A stretch of 42,166 bases of DNA from Planctomycetota bacterium (GCA_022711465.1 JAKLEZ010000038.1:1-42166), one strand, 5' to 3'; positions 1-9,710 are shown, counted from the stretch's first letter. The notes: generated from the letters alone by a model not told the origin. Numbers and translations: made by a program.

Positions 1-276
1 GCTGACCCCGAGGCCGCTCTCTCTCGCCTCCGCAACCCGAAAACCCCATTGCGAACCTGCCTCACAACCTGTCCGAATGTAAATCCTTGATCAGCCACGC
101 CCACGAGCGATACTTGCGGAATCGCTGAAAGCCGCCGACTACCGGTTGCAGAAGGCTTGCCGGAGCGGTAGTATGCCGTCGGGTTGGCGAGGGGCGAGGA
201 CCGCCGGCGTCGTTCAGGCTGGCTTGAATCCCCGACCCGCCGAACCGGACCCGCAATTCCCTGGATTCGCGTGGTC
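1..276. other. Left-edge region without a supported gene
   Basis: No reading frame here has a convincing start, codon pattern or recognisable product. A short plus-strand frame open from base 1 to a stop at about 90 could be the tail of a gene outside the window, but the peptide is unremarkable. The short frames on either strand look like chance frames in GC-rich DNA. Downstream of this lie only the promoter and leader of the tRNA gene. Confidence 0.4.
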
Positions 277-305
277 TTGGTGTCCGCCCTGGCCTGTGCT
301 AGAAT
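277..305 (+). promoter_or_regulatory. Candidate sigma-70-type promoter of tRNA-Phe
   Basis: TTGGTG at 277-282 and TAGAAT at 300-305 are separated by exactly 17 bases, a good match to a housekeeping promoter. Transcription would start near 312, leaving a leader of about 54 bases before the tRNA at 366, to be removed by RNase P. This is called from sequence match and position only. Confidence 0.5.
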
Positions 306-365
306 GAGGGTGCCGGCCTGCCGGTGGAATCACTCCAGATTCCGCTTGGACGGGGAGGCGGATTA

Positions 366-438
<73 letters not shown>

Positions 439-805
439 GTATGCCCTAGCCCTAGTGGGCCTCCGGGTCCTTGTCACCCGTGCACCGCTGGTGATGCCCG
501 TTACCCCGAACGCGGAAAGAGGGGCACGCTCCTGCTCGGCCGACTCGAGCCATGGCGGCGGCCGTCACGACCCTGCACGGTTCGCGGCGTGTCCGACCGG
601 TTCTTCCCTTCGCTGTGTCTTCGGCGAGCTGCCCGTGACGTGGGATGCAACCCTCGATACCCCTGACTTCCTGCCGCTCGACTTCGCCCACGGTGATGAT
701 GCGAGGCCGCGCGACTCTGGTATCATGAAGCGGTGATGCAGCGGGATCAGGCTTACCGGCGGCGCGTGTTGTGCCGACCGGAGCTGACTGTTCAGGAGAG
801 TCGGA
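439..805. other. Intergenic region between tRNA-Phe and the glycoside-hydrolase-like gene
   Basis: No supported gene is seen. Two overlapping short frames cross it but lack codon bias and a ribosome binding site. A TATCAT hexamer at 721-726 could be a -10 element for the gene starting at 806, but the matching -35 region is poor. The only clear signal is the Shine-Dalgarno sequence for that gene at about 793-800. Confidence 0.4.
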
Positions 806-2209
806 ATGACCGGGCGGTACACCCTTTATGCAGTCATGATCACGCTCGGCGGAATCCTGGCCGCGGGCCATCGCGCCTCTGCGGCCGACACCAGTGCTTC
901 GCGCATCCGGCCGTACGAGAAGGAGCCCTCCTACTGGCAGTACAAAGGCCGGCCGGTTCTCCTGCTGGGCGCGAGTGACGACGACAACCTCTTCCAACTG
1001 CCCGACCTGGAGAGACACCTGGACGCCATGAAGGCCGCCGGTGCCAACTACATTCGCAACACCATGAGCGACCGCCGGGACAAGGGCTTCGAGGTGTACC
1101 CGTTCAAGCAGCTGCCCGACGGCAAGTATGACCTGGGTCAGTGGAATGACGAGTACTGGTCCCGGTTTGCGAACATGCTCCGCTGGACGGCTGAGCGCGA
1201 CATTATCGTTCAGATCGAGGTCTGGGATCGCTTCGACTACAGTGGCCGCAACTGGCCTCCGCATCCCTACAATCCCCGCAACAACGTGAACTACACTTCG
1301 GCGACGTCCGGCCTCGCCGTTGAATACCCCGACCATCCGGGGGCCAACAAGCAGCCGTTCTTCTTCACGACCCCGAAGCAGCGGAACATTGAGGTGGTGC
1401 TGGCCTACCAGCAGCGGTTTGTCGACAGAATGCTCTCGTACACACTGAAGCATGATCACGTCCTCTACTGCATGGACAACGAGACCTCCGGCGAGGAGGC
1501 TTGGTCTTCGTACTGGGCCGAGCACATCCGCCGCCGTGCAGCTGATTCGGGCAAGAAGGTCTGTATCACGGAGATGTGGGACGACTGGGATCTCAAGGCC
1601 GACCGCCATCGGCGCACCCTCGGCCACCCCGAAAGGTACGACTTCGCCGACGTTTCACAGAACAACCAGAAGAAGGGCCAGGCACATTGGGACAACTTCC
1701 AGTGGGCGCGGGGGGCCGTGAGCAAGCACAAGCGGCCGTTGAACACGGTCAAGACCTACGGAGCCGACGGCGGCCGGTTCGGCGACACCCGCGAGGGCTT
1801 GGAGCGCTGGTGGCGGCATGTGATCGGCGGCGCCGCGGCGGCCCGCTTCCACCGACCGGACTCCGGGCTCGGGCTCTCGCCGCCATCCGTAGCCGCCATC
1901 CGGGCGGCGCGAAAGCTGGAGTCGGTGATCAAGCTTTGGGATGTGCGGCCAGCCAGCGAACTGCTCAAGGACCGGGATGAAAACGAGGCCTACCTGACCT
2001 GCACCTCCGGCCGAGCCTACGCCTTGTACTTCACCAACGGCGGTTCTGTGGGCCTCGATCTTCGCCCGCATCCCGGTTCCTGGACACTCCGCTGGATCGA
2101 TCTCAGGACAGGCGAGTGGGGCGCAACCCTCGCTCTCAGCGGCGGTTCGATCGTCACCATCGACACTCCCGCTCCGGGTGGATGGGTTGCGGCCATCACG
2201 ACGAAGTGA
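806..2209 (+). CDS. Secreted glycoside-hydrolase-like protein (DUF4038/collagen-binding-like type)
   Basis: The 467-residue protein starts at an ATG preceded by CAGGAGAG at a 5-7 base distance. The first ~27 residues form a signal peptide ending near A-S-A-A-D, so it is exported. The rest resembles planctomycete and Bacteroidetes TIM-barrel proteins of the DUF4038/apiosidase-like group. These have an N-terminal 'YWQYKGRPVLLLG' strand, an 'AAGANYIRNTM' barrel segment, aromatic-rich substrate loops, a 'CMDNETSG' segment and an 'ITEMWDDWD' strand that could supply acidic catalytic residues. The last ~85 residues look like the beta-sandwich ('putative collagen-binding') domain that often ends such proteins, with the pattern 'WTLRWIDLRTGEW'. 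The likely role is cleavage of plant or algal glycosides outside the cytoplasm; the substrate cannot be told. It stands alone and converges with the lipoprotein gene at 2321. Confidence 0.75.
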   Translation: MTGRYTLYAVMITLGGILAAGHRASAADTSASRIRPYEKEPSYWQYKGRPVLLLGASDDDNLFQLPDLERHLDAMKAAGANYIRNTMSDRRDKGFEVYPFKQLPDGKYDLGQWNDEYWSRFANMLRWTAERDIIVQIEVWDRFDYSGRNWPPHPYNPRNNVNYTSATSGLAVEYPDHPGANKQPFFFTTPKQRNIEVVLAYQQRFVDRMLSYTLKHDHVLYCMDNETSGEEAWSSYWAEHIRRRAADSGKKVCITEMWDDWDLKADRHRRTLGHPERYDFADVSQNNQKKGQAHWDNFQWARGAVSKHKRPLNTVKTYGADGGRFGDTREGLERWWRHVIGGAAAARFHRPDSGLGLSPPSVAAIRAARKLESVIKLWDVRPASELLKDRDENEAYLTCTSGRAYALYFTNGGSVGLDLRPHPGSWTLRWIDLRTGEWGATLALSGGSIVTIDTPAPGGWVAAITTK

Positions 2210-2320
2210 GTTTGCCGGAAGGAATCAGCGTTTCGCCAGAGTTGGTCTACCGTTCGATGAGACGCCCTGGCAGGCTCGGCTTCGTGGGGCTCATGTTCGT
2301 CGGTGTGCCGTGCCGCAGAG

Positions 2321-3655
2321 TCACCAGACATGCAGCACGCGCAGTGTCCAGCGGTAGTAGCCCTGGGTCTGCAGGTGAGGCTGTTGGAGCACGTAACCGT
2401 CCTGCATCAGCAGGCGGATGTTCTGGATCGATTGGCTGGGGGGCAGCGGCACGCTGACGTTGTTGTCCTCCGGGCATACGAAGGTCTGCTGTCCGCTGGC
2501 GTACCAGCTTTCGGTGAGCTGCAGGTTCAGCCAGGGCTGACCCATCTCGTCGGACTCCAACTGGCCTTCGACGACGACGTCGATTGTGAAGCTGCCGGTA
2601 ATGGTGCAGTCGCCTGCCACCCCTGTGATGGTGCCGTTCACCGTGCCCTGGCCGGTCGCGTGCAGCGGCTCGATATCACTGACAACATAGACCGGCAATG
2701 AGAAGAGGATCTGGCCGGTGACATGGATGTCTTGGCTGAAGGCATATTGATTGACTGCCTGCAGATAATCATAGTCGATCGCGAATTGGTTCGTGCATTG
2801 GTTGAGCAAGTGGGTTACGGTAGCATTCAGGTTCTGCATCAAGTCCGATTGCTCGTCGAAGCCCAGCAGCTGAGCCTGGGCCAAGTAGGCCAGTGCCTCG
2901 CGGATGTAATCCTCATTGCAGATGTCGATCGGAACAGGGTGACAATTCGGGTCCAAGAAACACTCTATGGCCGCGCGCAGAGCCTGTTCCGCCTGGTTGA
3001 ATAAGGCTTGCCCTTGGTCTCCCATGCCGTGCGACACGAACCATTCGCCCCACTCCATCATTCCACCAATGTGATCGAGAGTCGCCTGCCAATCGGAGGA
3101 GTCTGACGATTGCCCGGCGGCCTTGTCGGCCTGTTGGGAGGCCTCGCTGTCGGAGGGCGATCCGGCCAGGTATGTGCTGAAGTGCCGGATCTTGCCGGAG
3201 ATCACGTTTCCGGCGATCGCCTGGTCCGAAAGGGGCATCACGAAGTCCGCTTGGCGAAGATGGAGCAGCAGGGTTCGCGCATCGGGCGCGCCCTGAGCCA
3301 GGGTGAGCTTCAGCGTCGCGGCCTTGAGCAGTCTGAGACCGGCGGGCTGCAGCTCGATGCCGGGAAAGACGTTGCCGCCGACAGGACTGGCAGGCGGCTC
3401 GTCGAGCGGGTCGATGGTGATGTCCACGGCCTGCGAGAGTGCCCCCGATGGCACCTCCAGGCGAATCAGGTCGCCGCGGGCATTCGTTGCTTCGATCGCG
3501 CCGCCATCGGTGCCGATCAGCTTGCGGACCGGGCTGCCTGTGTCGCTGTTGCCATTGGGCGTGATTTGTGGCCCGCAGGCGCCGCCCTGGAGGGAGAACA
3601 TCAGCGCGAGCGACAGCAGCGAAAGGGCGGCCCAAGACCGATTTGACGTGGTCAT
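2321..3655 (-). CDS. Putative lipoprotein with ZU5-like domain
   Basis: The 444-residue protein is read from an ATG at 3655, chosen because AAGGAG lies 8 bases upstream and a signal peptide follows at once. A longer frame upstream has no such support. The hydrophobic segment is followed by G-G-A-C, an imperfect lipobox, so lipidation near residue 27 is likely but not certain. Residues ~45-150 contain the pattern 'GTDGGAIEATNARGDLIRLE...PSGAL', typical of ZU5-like beta domains. The middle is helical (~165-290), with an acidic Ser/Asp/Gln-rich linker before it. The C-terminal ~130 residues are beta-rich without a family I recognise. The role is unknown; an outer-surface or periplasmic binding protein fits. 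A TACAAT box at 3703-3708 (minus strand) may be its -10 element. Confidence 0.7.
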   Translation of the reverse strand: MTTSNRSWAALSLLSLALMFSLQGGACGPQITPNGNSDTGSPVRKLIGTDGGAIEATNARGDLIRLEVPSGALSQAVDITIDPLDEPPASPVGGNVFPGIELQPAGLRLLKAATLKLTLAQGAPDARTLLLHLRQADFVMPLSDQAIAGNVISGKIRHFSTYLAGSPSDSEASQQADKAAGQSSDSSDWQATLDHIGGMMEWGEWFVSHGMGDQGQALFNQAEQALRAAIECFLDPNCHPVPIDICNEDYIREALAYLAQAQLLGFDEQSDLMQNLNATVTHLLNQCTNQFAIDYDYLQAVNQYAFSQDIHVTGQILFSLPVYVVSDIEPLHATGQGTVNGTITGVAGDCTITGSFTIDVVVEGQLESDEMGQPWLNLQLTESWYASGQQTFVCPEDNNVSVPLPPSQSIQNIRLLMQDGYVLQQPHLQTQGYYRWTLRVLHVW

Positions 3656-3927
3656 GATCGGGCTCCTTGTCTGGAGATGAAGCCAAACTCGCTCTACCAA
3701 GTATTGTATCACTTGCGGGGGCGTGGATCCATGGTTTTTGGCGCGATCTCGGTGACTCGGCAGCACACGCCGGCTGGGCACCGTACGAGGCTGGCCAATA
3801 GACCCGGTGCCCGGGAGAACCGGGGATGGGGCAAGGGCCCGAAAAGACGCAAGCTCAGACGGACGCGAGCGAGTCTCGTCGGGCTGACATCCGACCGCTC
3901 GAGAATCAAGCCTCGACTCGTGAGGCT

Positions 3928-4767
3928 TCAGGACTGAGGAGCGTTGACCGGCTGCTGCCACAAGCGGGTCAGCCGGCGGTACATGTGGAGCGTCCCCAAA
4001 AGGGCCCAGAGCAGGGGGCGGACCAAAACGCCCCACTTCCAGGCGCAGCTGCGGTACAGGCGGTCGAGATGCAGCAGGTACCGCATCTGCTGTTCGAGGT
4101 TCAGTTTGCTCTGGCCTCCAACGCGTTCCTTGAAGGTGATGGGCACTTCCACCGGGTGCTGGCAGCGGCAACGGCACAGCAGTTCCAGGCCGATCTTGTA
4201 GCCTACGGGGTCGAGACCACGGGCGCGTTCAAAGGTTGAGCGGTGAATGGCGAACAGGCCGGCCATCGGGTCTTTGATCCGGCCGGTCAGTGGCCGGGCG
4301 AGCAACGTGGCGACGAAGCTGTTGAATCGCCGCCCTCCGTCCCAGTGCCTGGTCCGTCCGCCGGCGACGTATCGGCTGCCGATGACGTAGTCCGTCGGCG
4401 GCTTGTCCAGTGCATCGAGCAGCCGTGGAATGGCTTCCGGGGGATGACTCAGATCCGCGTCCATGACCAGGATCAGCCGACCTCGGGCCTGACGCATTCC
4501 CTCCATGACCGCCTGGCTCAGATCGCGAAAACCCGTCCGAGTGATAAGCCGTGCCGGGCAGATTGCCGCGAGGTCACGCACGACCAGATCAATGCCGTCG
4601 CGGCTGTCGTCATCCACGATGAGAATCTCGTACAACCGCCCGTCGCGGCGCATCACCTCCGCGATTCTGGTCAGCAGGGACCTTGCGTTTTCCGCCTCTC
4701 GATAGGTCGGAATGACGATGGAGACCTGGGGCGTCTGATCTGAGGTCGATTGCCCGCGTTGGCTCAT
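3928..4767 (-). CDS. Glycosyltransferase family 2, polyprenol-phosphate mannose synthase-like
   Basis: This 279-residue GT-A enzyme starts with the standard GT2 strand 'VSIVIPTYREAENA'. It continues with 'ILIVDDDSRDG' and the metal/nucleotide-sugar motif 'VMDADLSHPPEA'. The later 'TFKERVGGQSKLN' is typical of dolichol/polyprenol-phosphate mannose synthases. It should move a hexose from an NDP-sugar to polyprenyl phosphate at the inner membrane face. There is no clear C-terminal pair of membrane helices, so it belongs to the short, DPM1-like form. Its ATG overlaps the stop of the upstream GT39 gene by four bases (4764-4767), so the two are translationally coupled. This enzyme probably makes the lipid-linked donor that the GT39 enzyme uses; the sugar identity is inferred from family only. 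Confidence 0.9.
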   Translation of the reverse strand: MSQRGQSTSDQTPQVSIVIPTYREAENARSLLTRIAEVMRRDGRLYEILIVDDDSRDGIDLVVRDLAAICPARLITRTGFRDLSQAVMEGMRQARGRLILVMDADLSHPPEAIPRLLDALDKPPTDYVIGSRYVAGGRTRHWDGGRRFNSFVATLLARPLTGRIKDPMAGLFAIHRSTFERARGLDPVGYKIGLELLCRCRCQHPVEVPITFKERVGGQSKLNLEQQMRYLLHLDRLYRSCAWKWGVLVRPLLWALLGTLHMYRRLTRLWQQPVNAPQS

Positions 4768-6605
4768 GGCGTCCCTCTTGTTGCCTGGGATTGTTGGACG
4801 TTCGAGACCACCATCCAGTCTTTGCGGGTGGGATCGCCGGGCAGGTGAATCGCGTCGATCAGAAACGCCCGGCCGGACAATTCCGACTTCATCAGGTCAT
4901 AGTTCTTGCGTGCAAGGATCAGGTAGACCGGCTGCGGCGATCTCAGCAGGTCCGCGGCCCGTTGCATCACCATCATCAGGAGCTTGTCTTTGCCTTGGGT
5001 GCGGTCCAACATCTCGGACACGATCTCGGCCGGAGTGATCATGTATCGGCTCTGGCGGGCGAAGTAGAAACTGAGCCGGGCGTCGGGCCGTTGATCGACC
5101 CACATCACCGGGGCGGTGGCCGGCACTCCCACCGTATCCAGTGCCCGGTGCAGCGCGGCGACCTTATGGACGCTGGCGATGGTTGATCCGCAGGTGTACC
5201 AGATCAACTGAAAGGCGGCGATTGTTGCTGTGGCGGTGACACCGACCGCCCACCAGCCGCGCCGACGAACGTAACAGACGCCCGCGATGAGCAGAGCGAG
5301 AGCGGCCACGGATGCGATCAGCATGATCCTCACCGCCGTGTCGGGGGCCTCTTGCCGCACATAGTCAGAGCCAACCGCAAGCCCGATGATCAGACTGGCG
5401 GCGAACAGCCCCCACACCGCCCAACCGAGGCGGGCCGAGGGCGGTGGGCTTCGGTAGAACCGGTCAGCCACGACGGCCATCATGAGGATCACCGCCGGCA
5501 TGGCTGGCAGGATGTAATAGGGCTTCTTGAACGGCTCAAGCGACATGATCATGATGCCCACCACGGCCCAGACTCCGCAGAAGAGCAGTGCGCGGCGGGC
5601 AGGGGCGTATCGCTTCATCCAGGGACTGACGAGGGCCTCGGGAAGCAGGAACAGCCACGGGGCGCTAAGACCGAGGACGAGGGGTATATAGTAGAACACC
5701 CCGCGCGGTCGGGAGTCGAGATAATCGCCTTCGGCCCGCTGAACGTACTGCCAATTCCAGAGGTCCCAGGCGTGAGGGTGTTTGGCCGCGACGGCCAGGA
5801 TCCAGGGCACAAACATCAAAGCGAAGACGACCAACCCCGGGATGAGGCCCAGTCGGGTGAACACTTGGATGGTTCGAGACTTCAGACCGCGAACGAAGAC
5901 GATGGCCGATCGGCGAACGCTGCCCAGTCTTCCTTTCGCCAGAAGACGCAAGGGGCGCTCCGTGTACCACCACACTGCCAGTGGAACGGCCGTGAGAGGC
6001 AGCGGCGCCGGCCCCTTGGCCAGCATGCCAAGTCCCAAGGCGATGTAGAACAGCAGCAGATGAAGCAGGCGCCGCTTAGGCGAGTGACACGTGACGGCGA
6101 ACCAGAAATGCAAGCATGCCCACGTGCAGCAGAACGTCAAGATCATCTCGACCGTCGCGTTTGGAGCGTAGAGCATGAAACAGAGGCTCGATCCAGCGAT
6201 CACCGCGGCCACGACACCCGTTCGGCCTCCGAACATGGCGGCGCCCAGCCGCCAGAGCAGCAGCACGGTGCCGAAGGCCGCCAACGCCGAAGGCAGTCGG
6301 GCGACGAGCGCGGTCACGGGCAAGCCTGTATGAGCGTCGTTTGGAAGCAGAAACGACGTGCCGGCGACCAGCCAGTAGGGCAGCGGCGGCTTGCGCAAAA
6401 AAGGCGTATCCAGGAACTGCGGCACGAGCCAGTCCCCGGACAATCGCATATTGCGGGCGCACTCGGCTACGATGGCCTCGTGGTCGCCCAGCGGCGGTCC
6501 GCCAAGAACAGCGCCCAGAGTGGCCGCCAGCAGCAGTAATCCGATGCTGGCCGTCACGGCCGGGGAGGGATCGTGAAAGGGTGGCAGGCGGGTTTGTATC
6601 GTCAT
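4764..6605 (-). CDS. GT39 (ArnT/PMT-like) integral-membrane glycosyltransferase
   Basis: The protein is about 613 residues from the ATG at 6605. An in-frame TTG at 6683 would add 26 polar residues; neither start has a clear ribosome binding site and the ATG is preferred. The N-terminal helix is followed by 'GDHEAIVAECARNM' and 'FLRKPPLPYW', the periplasmic loop hallmark of ArnT/PMT-type enzymes. The conserved acidic residues there act on the lipid-linked donor. About ten to twelve hydrophobic helices follow, then a ~150-residue soluble C-terminal domain. Such enzymes transfer a sugar from polyprenyl phosphate to lipid A, protein or cell-envelope glycans on the outer side of the membrane. It is the first gene of a two-gene unit with the GT2 enzyme at 3928-4767. 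The acceptor is unknown. Confidence 0.9.
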   Translation of the reverse strand: MTIQTRLPPFHDPSPAVTASIGLLLLAATLGAVLGGPPLGDHEAIVAECARNMRLSGDWLVPQFLDTPFLRKPPLPYWLVAGTSFLLPNDAHTGLPVTALVARLPSALAAFGTVLLLWRLGAAMFGGRTGVVAAVIAGSSLCFMLYAPNATVEMILTFCCTWACLHFWFAVTCHSPKRRLLHLLLFYIALGLGMLAKGPAPLPLTAVPLAVWWYTERPLRLLAKGRLGSVRRSAIVFVRGLKSRTIQVFTRLGLIPGLVVFALMFVPWILAVAAKHPHAWDLWNWQYVQRAEGDYLDSRPRGVFYYIPLVLGLSAPWLFLLPEALVSPWMKRYAPARRALLFCGVWAVVGIMIMSLEPFKKPYYILPAMPAVILMMAVVADRFYRSPPPSARLGWAVWGLFAASLIIGLAVGSDYVRQEAPDTAVRIMLIASVAALALLIAGVCYVRRRGWWAVGVTATATIAAFQLIWYTCGSTIASVHKVAALHRALDTVGVPATAPVMWVDQRPDARLSFYFARQSRYMITPAEIVSEMLDRTQGKDKLLMMVMQRAADLLRSPQPVYLILARKNYDLMKSELSGRAFLIDAIHLPGDPTRKDWMVVSNVQQSQATRGTP

Positions 6606-6851
6606 TCTCGACGTTTGCTCGATGACCGAGTCTCCGAACCGCTGCGGCACGACAGAGATAGTCCCATCGGGGTGGCGTGTCAAGGTTTGACCGCTGCCGC
6701 GTCCAACTGGTCTCCCGTCCAGCTCATTCCGTGCGCCATTCGCGGTTCACGGCCCGATGATCCGGTCGAGCCAAGAGAGCCCGGGGGACGCGAAAGGGCA
6801 GGGATTCGCCGCTGTCGCACGCTATGAGCGTCCCCGGATCTGCCGTCCGCT

Positions 6852-8255
6852 CTACTCGCCGGGTGCCGGCCGGGTTGTGAGTGGTGCCCAGTTGCGCGAA
6901 CGCGACCCGCGGGACGTACGACGTTCGCGCGGCAGGTGGGTGATGTCCTGCGGGAGGCTGCAGACGTAACCGGGGAAGCCGTTAGCGATGTCCTTGACTT
7001 CCACCATCCAGGCGTCGGGGAGCCTGCCGGTCACGTAGCCGGCCCACTGGCCGTCCTTGTGCGGGACCATGAACTCCGGATACCAGGTCAGATCGCGCCA
7101 GTAGGGGACGTCATCGTTGTAGACGTACCAGACCTTGGCCTGGATGATCTTGTTGGGGGAGTCGATGTTGCACTTGAAGAGCGTTCCCCCGCCCTGGCCG
7201 TACTTGCGGCCGCCCCAGACGAAGTCCGGGCCTTTCTGCTCGTAGCTCAGATTGGAGACCTTGCTGATCGGCCGGCCGTCGAAGACGTGCGATACCCACA
7301 TCTTCCAAACGATGAAGTGCTTCTCGGACTGCGAGGCGTGGCGGTAGTTAGGTACGTAGGCCAACGTCCACGGCGGGTTCATCCGGCCGAGGATATCGTT
7401 GACGTTGAACATGGTGTAGCCGTCCTCGTTGGTCGCGCCGAGGTAGATGCACTCGGCGTCGGTATAGCAGCCGTGGGCGAAGGGCGGATAGACGGCTCGG
7501 TAGGGGCCTTTCAACATGTTGTCGTTCCAGGCGGATTCGTTGCCCATGTAGACGACGCCGCGGATTCGCGGGTCGATGGTGGCCGCGGTGTGGGCACAGG
7601 TGGCCCGTTTGGAGTGGCCGCCGATGACCGCGCGGATATCCTTGCGATCGACCTTGAGGACCTCGGCCATGACGTCCAGGGCGCGCAGGTAGATCGTGGC
7701 CAGGGTGAAGTGGGGGTTGTCGGCCACATCCTTGGACGTTTTCAGGAGATTATTGAGAGGAGCGATGGAGACCTCCCGGCCGTTTTCGCCGTCAATCTCG
7801 CCGGGGTGCGGCAAGATCATGGTGGGGTAGCCGGTCTGAGCGGCGATGGGTTCGCCGTAGTTGCCGAGGAACGAGCGGCGCCAGGGCCCGGTGGCCAGGC
7901 CGTCCCAGCCGCGCTGGGCCACGATGACGCCTCGGCCGCGTCGTGGCGGAGCACTGTTGACCGACGGGTCGGCGGGGGCGAAGACGACGCAGGGATGTCC
8001 CCATTTGCGGCCTTCGATCTCCAGGCTGTAGAACTTCACCTCCACCCGGCGCAGCTTCATCTCCGGCCGGGTGTCCGACTGAACGATATCGTCCTTCTCG
8101 ATGGTGTAGCCGAAGGGGAGCATGTTCTTCTCCCACCGCTTCCACATCTGTGCGGGGCTTTCGAGCTTGTCGTCCGGAACGGAGGGTTGCGCGGCCACGA
8201 CGCACGCGACCATCTGCAGGGCAGTCAATACGGACATCACCGAGATACTCCTCAT
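6852..8255 (-). CDS. Secreted alpha/beta hydrolase, PhoPQ-activated pathogenicity-related (PqaA)-like
   Basis: This 467-residue protein has an N-terminal signal peptide ending near 'CVVAAQP'. Residues ~60-420 form an alpha/beta-hydrolase fold. S215 lies in 'IGGHSKR', a nucleophile elbow of the G-x-S-K-R type characteristic of PhoPQ-related hydrolases. The later 'YVPNYRHA' and 'PYWRDLTWYPEF' segments fit that family too. The substrate is unknown; carbohydrate-ester or peptide substrates are both possible. The Arg/Ser-rich tail after ~445 looks disordered. The ATG at 8255 is kept because it supplies a positive n-region; an inner ATG at 8237 has GAGGAG about 10 bases upstream and could be the true start. 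It lies downstream of the aldo/keto reductase on the same strand with a ~300-base gap, so it is probably a separate transcript. Confidence 0.75.
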   Translation of the reverse strand: MRSISVMSVLTALQMVACVVAAQPSVPDDKLESPAQMWKRWEKNMLPFGYTIEKDDIVQSDTRPEMKLRRVEVKFYSLEIEGRKWGHPCVVFAPADPSVNSAPPRRGRGVIVAQRGWDGLATGPWRRSFLGNYGEPIAAQTGYPTMILPHPGEIDGENGREVSIAPLNNLLKTSKDVADNPHFTLATIYLRALDVMAEVLKVDRKDIRAVIGGHSKRATCAHTAATIDPRIRGVVYMGNESAWNDNMLKGPYRAVYPPFAHGCYTDAECIYLGATNEDGYTMFNVNDILGRMNPPWTLAYVPNYRHASQSEKHFIVWKMWVSHVFDGRPISKVSNLSYEQKGPDFVWGGRKYGQGGGTLFKCNIDSPNKIIQAKVWYVYNDDVPYWRDLTWYPEFMVPHKDGQWAGYVTGRLPDAWMVEVKDIANGFPGYVCSLPQDITHLPRERRTSRGSRSRNWAPLTTRPAPGE

Positions 8256-8552
8256 CGAAGGGGGCCGTTTGACACACCGACCGGGAGGAGTATATGCGGA
8301 ATTGTACCGCTTGTCTGCTCAGGGGCGCAGGCATCTACTTGTGCTTGTTCTCGCCTTCGCTCTGGCACTACCGGCGGCGGAGTCGCGATGTCCGGCGAGC
8401 TACGCAGGGCAAGCCTGTGGAGAAACCCCGGAACACGTCTGCTTGAGTGCGAAGACGCCCAACGGTGTTCGTTCACTCGGGTCGCTCTTCTCGGCGTCCT
8501 TGGTGTCCTGGCGGTTCAATGCACTTGCTTCTATTCGCCGATTGGAGCAGCG
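8256..8552. other. Intergenic region between aldo/keto reductase and hydrolase genes
   Basis: About 300 bases without a supported gene. A TACAAT-like box on the minus strand near 8299 could serve the hydrolase gene, but no good -35 element lies at the right distance. A short GCGG/CCGC hairpin overlaps it. Nothing else stands out. Confidence 0.35.
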
Positions 8553-9485
8553 TCAGGTCGTCGGCCTGGACGCCGGGGCCTCGGCCAGGGCCCGATTGAG
8601 CCTGTCGATGGCCTCATCCACCTCGGCGTTGCTCTTCATGCCGATGACCACGGCGTCGAGGTAGCCACACTGCATGGCGTGTCGGGCGGCCTTCTCGCGA
8701 TCCTCGGCCTTGGTGAAGTCGCCGTTGCCGATAAGTTTCATGCCGATCACGCCGTGCTTCTTCTCGTGCATGAGTTTGAGCTGCTCCATGACCGGCGGAA
8801 CGTGGGAGGCGTCGCTCCCCGCATCCCACTTCTCCGAAGGCGTGTCCATGTGAGCTCCTTGCGGATTGACCCGCACAAGATGGACGTCGACCCAGTCCAG
8901 TTCCACCGATCGTTTCAGGGCGGGCAGACTGTGGCATGACAGGCCGTGCAGGTGGATGATTTTCTTCTGCTTGGCCTCCTCGAGGGCGTCCATGACCTTC
9001 CTGTGGCTCTTGTCCCAGTTGGGTGAAGTCATGCAGTGCAGCAGCACGCTGTCGAGGTAATCGACGCCCAGTTCCTTGCGAAACCGGTCGAGCTCCTGGA
9101 GCGGCTTTTCCGGGATGCCGCCCATCTTGGTCTGGATGAAGAACTTCTCGCGTGGTAGGCCCTTGATCGCTCGCCGGACGTACGCGTGCGTCCTGTAGCT
9201 GTCGGCCGTGTCGATGTAGGTAATGCCGCGCTCGTAGGCGTAGCGGATGAGTTTGTTGAAACCTTCGTCGCCGAGGGCACGCTGGACGGAGCCGCTGTTG
9301 CTGCCGACCCCGATGCCCAGCCGGCTGAGCTTGGCGCCGGACTTGCCCAGCGTGACCTGATCAACCGCGGTGCGTTTCACCGGCTGCTCGGCGACCGAAA
9401 CAGAGAGCCCGGACAGCATGACGCCCCCTGTGAGGGCGGCCGATGCTTCGATGAATTGACGGCGGGTAATCGGTCTCTTGTTCAT
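8553..9485 (-). CDS. Tat-exported aldo/keto reductase
   Basis: The 310-residue protein starts at an ATG with GAGGAG seven bases upstream. Residues 7-12 read ITRRQF, a twin-arginine motif, followed by a hydrophobic stretch. The enzyme is therefore predicted to be exported folded with its cofactor through the Tat pathway. The AKR tetrad is complete: D and Y in 'DTADSY', K in 'FFIQTKMGG' and H in 'DSVLLHC'. The barrel strands 'VTLGKSGAKLSRLGIG' and 'GVIGMKLIGNGDF' match NAD(P)H-dependent aldo/keto reductases. Many planctomycetes carry such Tat-tagged reductases; substrates are usually unassigned, but sugar or sugar-aldehyde chemistry would fit the surrounding carbohydrate genes. It is divergent from the SDR gene. 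Confidence 0.92.
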   Translation of the reverse strand: MNKRPITRRQFIEASAALTGGVMLSGLSVSVAEQPVKRTAVDQVTLGKSGAKLSRLGIGVGSNSGSVQRALGDEGFNKLIRYAYERGITYIDTADSYRTHAYVRRAIKGLPREKFFIQTKMGGIPEKPLQELDRFRKELGVDYLDSVLLHCMTSPNWDKSHRKVMDALEEAKQKKIIHLHGLSCHSLPALKRSVELDWVDVHLVRVNPQGAHMDTPSEKWDAGSDASHVPPVMEQLKLMHEKKHGVIGMKLIGNGDFTKAEDREKAARHAMQCGYLDAVVIGMKSNAEVDEAIDRLNRALAEAPASRPTT

Positions 9486-9594
9486 GATTCGCTCCTCGTC
9501 AGGGCCAGGTGGATATCGGCAGCATTATAGGGGCCATCCATGGTGACTCCAAGGCCCGCCGATCTCCTCATCATCCTGGAAGGAGGGTGCTGTG

Positions 9595-9623
9595 TTGCCG
9601 CGTCGGTCCGCCTGTGCTCTAAT
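9595..9623 (+). promoter_or_regulatory. Candidate promoter for the SDR gene
   Basis: TTGCCG at 9595-9600 and TCTAAT at 9618-9623 are spaced by 17 bases. The start would fall near 9630, giving an ~80-base leader before the ATG at 9711. The hexamers match the sigma-70 consensus moderately. Confidence 0.4.
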
Positions 9624-9710
9624 CCGCATGCTGGGACCACTCACGGCGCGGCGGATCCCTGTGGAGCGCGGAACTCGGCGCCGCCGGTCAATCAACAGAG
9701 AGGAGAGTTG

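Noticed and set aside
452..1627. 391-codon minus-strand frame opposite the glycoside-hydrolase-like gene
   Set aside because: No start signal and no family features; the plus-strand gene has a signal peptide and a ribosome site.
6936..8939. 667-codon plus-strand frame over the PqaA-like hydrolase and aldo/keto reductase genes
   Set aside because: It is antisense to two well-supported genes, spans the gap between them, and its translation is Gly/Asp/Val/Arg-rich without any domain.
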